7,647 nt of DNA from Flammeovirgaceae bacterium. Lineage in GTDB: Bacteria > Bacteroidota > Bacteroidia > Cytophagales > Cyclobacteriaceae. Made by a program: the position numbers and the translations under genes. Location: the NCBI GenBank assembly GCA_003229495.1, contig QIEB01000597.1:1-7647 (forward strand). The letters run 5' to 3'. Below the pieces are notes generated by a model. The model did no database searches. It was not told where the DNA came from and saw only the letters and a list, made by a program, of their open reading frames with translations. Shown here piece after piece: positions 5,447 through 7,647 of the stretch (the stretch's first letter is position 1; the number at the start of each line of letters is the position of its first letter).

Positions 5447-5543
5447 GGAGTTAAGGAGGTAGGGTGTTAGGGGGTCAGGGTGTTAGGGACGAAGGACGAA
5501 GGACGAAGGTATTAGGACCAGGGCTTCGATTGACAATTTACGA
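5429..5543 (+). repeat. Tandem repeat tract D (TTAGGGAG octamers, then heptamers)
   Basis: The first unit TTAGGGAG (5429-5436) is inside the M20 gene; the next (5443-5450) holds its TAG stop. Octamers TTAAGGAG, GTAGGGTG, TTAGGGGG, TCAGGGTG and TTAGGGAC run to 5490. They change to three exact GGACGAA heptamers at 5487-5507. After ATTAGGACCAGGG the tract ends in GATTGAC and AATTTAC, heptamer-like units at 5528-5541. The end, 5517-5543, matches 1349-1375. A perfect Shine-Dalgarno-like TAAGGAGGT at 5452-5460 is a by-product of the repeat. Confidence 0.9.
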
Positions 5544-5553
5544 TATATCAATA

Positions 5554-5582
5554 TTGCGAATTGGGAATTCTGTGTCTATTTG
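5554..5582 (+). promoter_or_regulatory. Candidate Bacteroidota promoter for the M1 peptidase gene
   Basis: TTG at 5554-5556, an 18-base spacer, then TCTATTTG at 5575-5582, one mismatch from TAnnTTTG. It lies 58 bases upstream of the ATG at 5641 and just after tract D, so the M1 gene could be transcribed separately from the M20 gene. Judged by eye only. Confidence 0.3.
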
Positions 5583-5640
5583 CAAGATCAGCGGAGCCTT
5601 AAAGAATAATTGTTATTATCTTCACCTTCAAGATTTAGAA

Positions 5641-7527
5641 ATGCGGGTTTTTCTCTTGTTTATTTTCCTATTAATTATGAGCTGTACCGACTCCTCAAGA
5701 GAGAGCGGTTTTAGCGTCTCCACCACCAATGAAGATCTGATGACCACTCCAGTAAAAGACATTCATAGTTATGCCGAGCCCGCTCAAGCCATAATGCAAC
5801 ATCTGGTTTGGCAAGCCGAAGTTGATTTTGACAGTTCCCGGATTACCGCCAAAGCTTCTATTCGAGTTTCCAGGGATCCAAAAGCAGAGTTTGTGATGCT
5901 GGACACCAAGAACCTGCTTATCGACAGTGTGAGTACTGGTCCGGCTGGAAATGAGTCTGCCACTGATTTTTCAATAGGTAAGTCTGATGATATTCTGGGA
6001 AGCGCCTTAAAGATCTCTCTGCCACCCGATACCGAGTGGATCCATGTTTATTATAGTACCACAGAGGGTGCAGAAGCCTTGCAATGGTTAAATCCTCAAC
6101 AAACCGCAGGTAAACAACATCCCTTCCTTTTTACACAGTCCCAAGCTATCCTGGCGAGAACCTGGATCCCTTTGCAGGATAGCCCTGGTATCAGGTTCAC
6201 CTATGAAGCTACCGTTAAAGTGCCTAATCAATTGTTAGCCCTAATGAGCGCTGAAAATCCGCAGCAAAAGAATGAGCAGGGCGTCTATCATTTCAAAATG
6301 GAACAGCCAATTCCCGCATACCTTATGGCATTGGCGGTAGGTGATGTCCAGTTCAGATCACTAGGGCCAAGGTCTGGAGTCTATGCTGAGGAAGGGTTAA
6401 TCGATAAGGCCGCCTACGAGTTCGGGGAACTGGAGAAAATGATTTCCCTCGCCGAAGAGCTCTATGGGCCCTACGGTTGGGAGCGATATGACTTGATTGT
6501 ATTGCCGCCGAGTTTTCCCTTCGGTGGCATGGAAAATCCCCGGCTTACTTTTGCTACCCCTACCATCCTGGCAGGTGATCGTTCCCTTACCTCATTGGTG
6601 GCCCATGAATTGGCGCACAGCTGGTCCGGAAACCTGGTAACCAACGCCACCTGGGAAGACTTCTGGTTGAATGAAGGATTTACCGTATACTTCGAGAATA
6701 GGATCATGGAAGCCTTAAATGGAAGAGATTATTCAGAAATGTTGGCCTTGCTCTCGCTACAGGATTTGCAGGCCGAAGTAGATGATATGATACAAAATGA
6801 AAAAGGTGGAGATACGCATCTGAAACTGGACCTGAAGAACAGGAATCCAGATGACGGCATGACCGCCATTGCCTATGATAAGGGCAATTTCTTTTTGCGG
6901 TGGTTGGAAGAACGCTCCGGTAGAGCACTGTGGGATCAATTCCTGGTGAATTATTTTAAGGAGAATGCTTTTCAAAGTATGACCACCGAACATTTCTTAC
7001 ACTACCTTCAGAAGAACCTCATTGAAAAAAAACATATTAATATTTACCAGGATGAACTTGAAGAGTGGATCTATCATAGCGGTTTACCGGACAATCTGCC
7101 GGTACCGGTGTCCACAAAGTTTGATTTTGTGGATGAAGCCCTGAAAAATTGGACCAACACTGGAGAACTCCCCGAATCAGACCAGTGGAGTACCCATGAG
7201 TGGCTGCATTTTATCCGAAGCCTGCCAGAAGACCTGGATGCCGCTTCGGTGGCAACATTGGATTCGACCTACGATTTTACCCACAGCGGTAATGCTGAAA
7301 TACAAGCTGTCTGGTATGAAAAGGCCATTTCTTATAACTATCAACCTGCCTATCCCGCCATGGCCGAATTTCTTAAACGCGTGGGACGACGCAAGTTCCT
7401 TTCTCCATTATATAAGGCCCTGTCACAAACCGAATCCGGAAAGGAGTTTGCACTGGCAGTGTATGAAGAAGCCCGCCCAAATTATCATTTTGTTGCGATC
7501 AATAGTATTGATGAGATACTTTATTAG
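5641..7527 (+). CDS. M1-family zinc metallopeptidase lipoprotein (leukotriene-A4-hydrolase/aminopeptidase type)
   Basis: A 628-residue protein from the ATG at 5641, whose first residues form a lipoprotein signal (hydrophobic stretch, then LIMSC with lipid-bearing Cys15). It should be anchored in the outer membrane or face the periplasm or surface. The N-terminal beta domain spans about 45-250. The substrate-binding GGMEN is at 295-299. Zinc motif HELAH is at 322-326 with the third ligand Glu345 in WLNEGF. Tyr412 in AYDKG is the likely transition-state tyrosine. The C-terminal helical repeat domain (about 500-620) resembles that of LTA4 hydrolase. Family enzymes remove N-terminal residues from peptides. 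An open frame continues upstream to a GTG at 5464, but that extension is translated repeat and would bury the lipobox. The gene follows the M20 enzyme by 194 bases containing tract D. Its stop is followed immediately by TTTTTAG heptamers. Confidence 0.93.
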   Translation: MRVFLLFIFLLIMSCTDSSRESGFSVSTTNEDLMTTPVKDIHSYAEPAQAIMQHLVWQAEVDFDSSRITAKASIRVSRDPKAEFVMLDTKNLLIDSVSTGPAGNESATDFSIGKSDDILGSALKISLPPDTEWIHVYYSTTEGAEALQWLNPQQTAGKQHPFLFTQSQAILARTWIPLQDSPGIRFTYEATVKVPNQLLALMSAENPQQKNEQGVYHFKMEQPIPAYLMALAVGDVQFRSLGPRSGVYAEEGLIDKAAYEFGELEKMISLAEELYGPYGWERYDLIVLPPSFPFGGMENPRLTFATPTILAGDRSLTSLVAHELAHSWSGNLVTNATWEDFWLNEGFTVYFENRIMEALNGRDYSEMLALLSLQDLQAEVDDMIQNEKGGDTHLKLDLKNRNPDDGMTAIAYDKGNFFLRWLEERSGRALWDQFLVNYFKENAFQSMTTEHFLHYLQKNLIEKKHINIYQDELEEWIYHSGLPDNLPVPVSTKFDFVDEALKNWTNTGELPESDQWSTHEWLHFIRSLPEDLDAASVATLDSTYDFTHSGNAEIQAVWYEKAISYNYQPAYPAMAEFLKRVGRRKFLSPLYKALSQTESGKEFALAVYEEARPNYHFVAINSIDEILY

Positions 7528-7555
7528 TTTTTAGTTTTTAGTTTTTAGTTTTTAG
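7524..7555 (+). repeat. Tandem repeat tract E (TTTTTAG heptamers) at the M1 stop
   Basis: TTAG at 7524-7527 includes the M1 TAG stop, followed by four exact TTTTTAG heptamers (7528-7534, 7535-7541, 7542-7548, 7549-7555). With a 7-bp period the TAG recurs in every frame. It has the same position relative to the gene as tracts A-D but an unrelated unit. Confidence 0.95.
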
Positions 7556-7572
7556 TGTGAGCATGCCTGAAT

Positions 7573-7587
7573 AAGGTTGCCTTTTTT
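7573..7587 (+). terminator. Weak candidate Rho-independent terminator after the M1 gene
   Basis: A 4-bp stem AAGG-TTG-CCTT runs directly into a T-run ending at 7587. The stem is short and has only two G:C pairs, so it is a poor terminator; it is reported because it is the only stem plus T-run seen after the operon. I see no gene in 7556-7647. Confidence 0.25.
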
Positions 7588-7647
7588 CTGGTTAGTAATT
7601 TATTTTAAATATTGGTTTTTCATTGTTGTTCAATGTCTTAATGTAGG

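Noticed and set aside
5452..5640. Longer M1 peptidase starting at GTG 5464 behind a perfect TAAGGAGGT
   Set aside because: The Shine-Dalgarno-like string is part of the TTAAGGAG repeat series, Bacteroidota rarely rely on such sites, the extra 59 residues are translated repeat, and the start would place the lipoprotein signal inside the protein.

Overview
The window looks like a chromosomal segment from a member of the Bacteroidota, most likely a marine Flavobacteriia. The indications are the moderate-to-low GC content, the A-rich rather than Shine-Dalgarno leaders, TTG/TAnnTTTG-like promoter candidates, signal peptides ending in FGQ, a solitary small Rieske protein, and an OmpA gene followed by a helix-hairpin-helix gene. 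This is judged from protein character and not from any search.

Layout. (1) 2-685 (+): C-terminal part of a Cys/Met-metabolism PLP enzyme, cut by the window edge. (2) 669-1375: two same-direction tracts of an 8-bp tandem repeat (consensus GAACAGTA) bracket a small AT-rich gene (860-1267, +) for a four-helix-bundle protein of the 23S rRNA intervening-sequence family. (3) 1370-1749 (-): a broken C-terminal piece of an IS256-type transposase. (4) 1904-1994: a third tract of the same octamer, in inverted orientation, overlapping the 3' end of the next gene. (5) 3665-1978 (-): a two-gene operon of an OmpA-domain envelope protein and a membrane-anchored coiled-coil protein with a C-terminal HhH domain. 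(6) 3666-3753: divergent promoter region. (7) 3754-7527 (+): Rieske 2Fe-2S protein, secreted M20 amidohydrolase, and M1-family metallopeptidase lipoprotein.

The protein-coding genes are mostly ordinary housekeeping or envelope genes. The unusual signal is in their 3' ends. In five genes or transcription units the stop codon lies inside, or directly abuts, a 7-8 bp tandem repeat tract running in the sense direction of the gene. The PLP enzyme, the four-helix-bundle gene and the HhH gene share GAACAGTA-type octamers. The M20 gene has TTAGGGAG octamers that switch to heptamers. The M1 gene has TTTTTAG heptamers. The Rieske gene may have a weak, degenerate version.

Most of these units contain a stop triplet, and because 7 and 8 are not multiples of 3, the tracts put stops in all three sense frames. 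Two unrelated genes (PLP enzyme and HhH protein) share an identical 24-bp junction and therefore both encode proteins ending in GAVE. Two tracts with different repeat units end in the same 27-bp composite motif. I read this as a family of 3'-end-associated, still-mutating short repeats of unknown mechanism, with the four-helix-bundle gene possibly linked to it.
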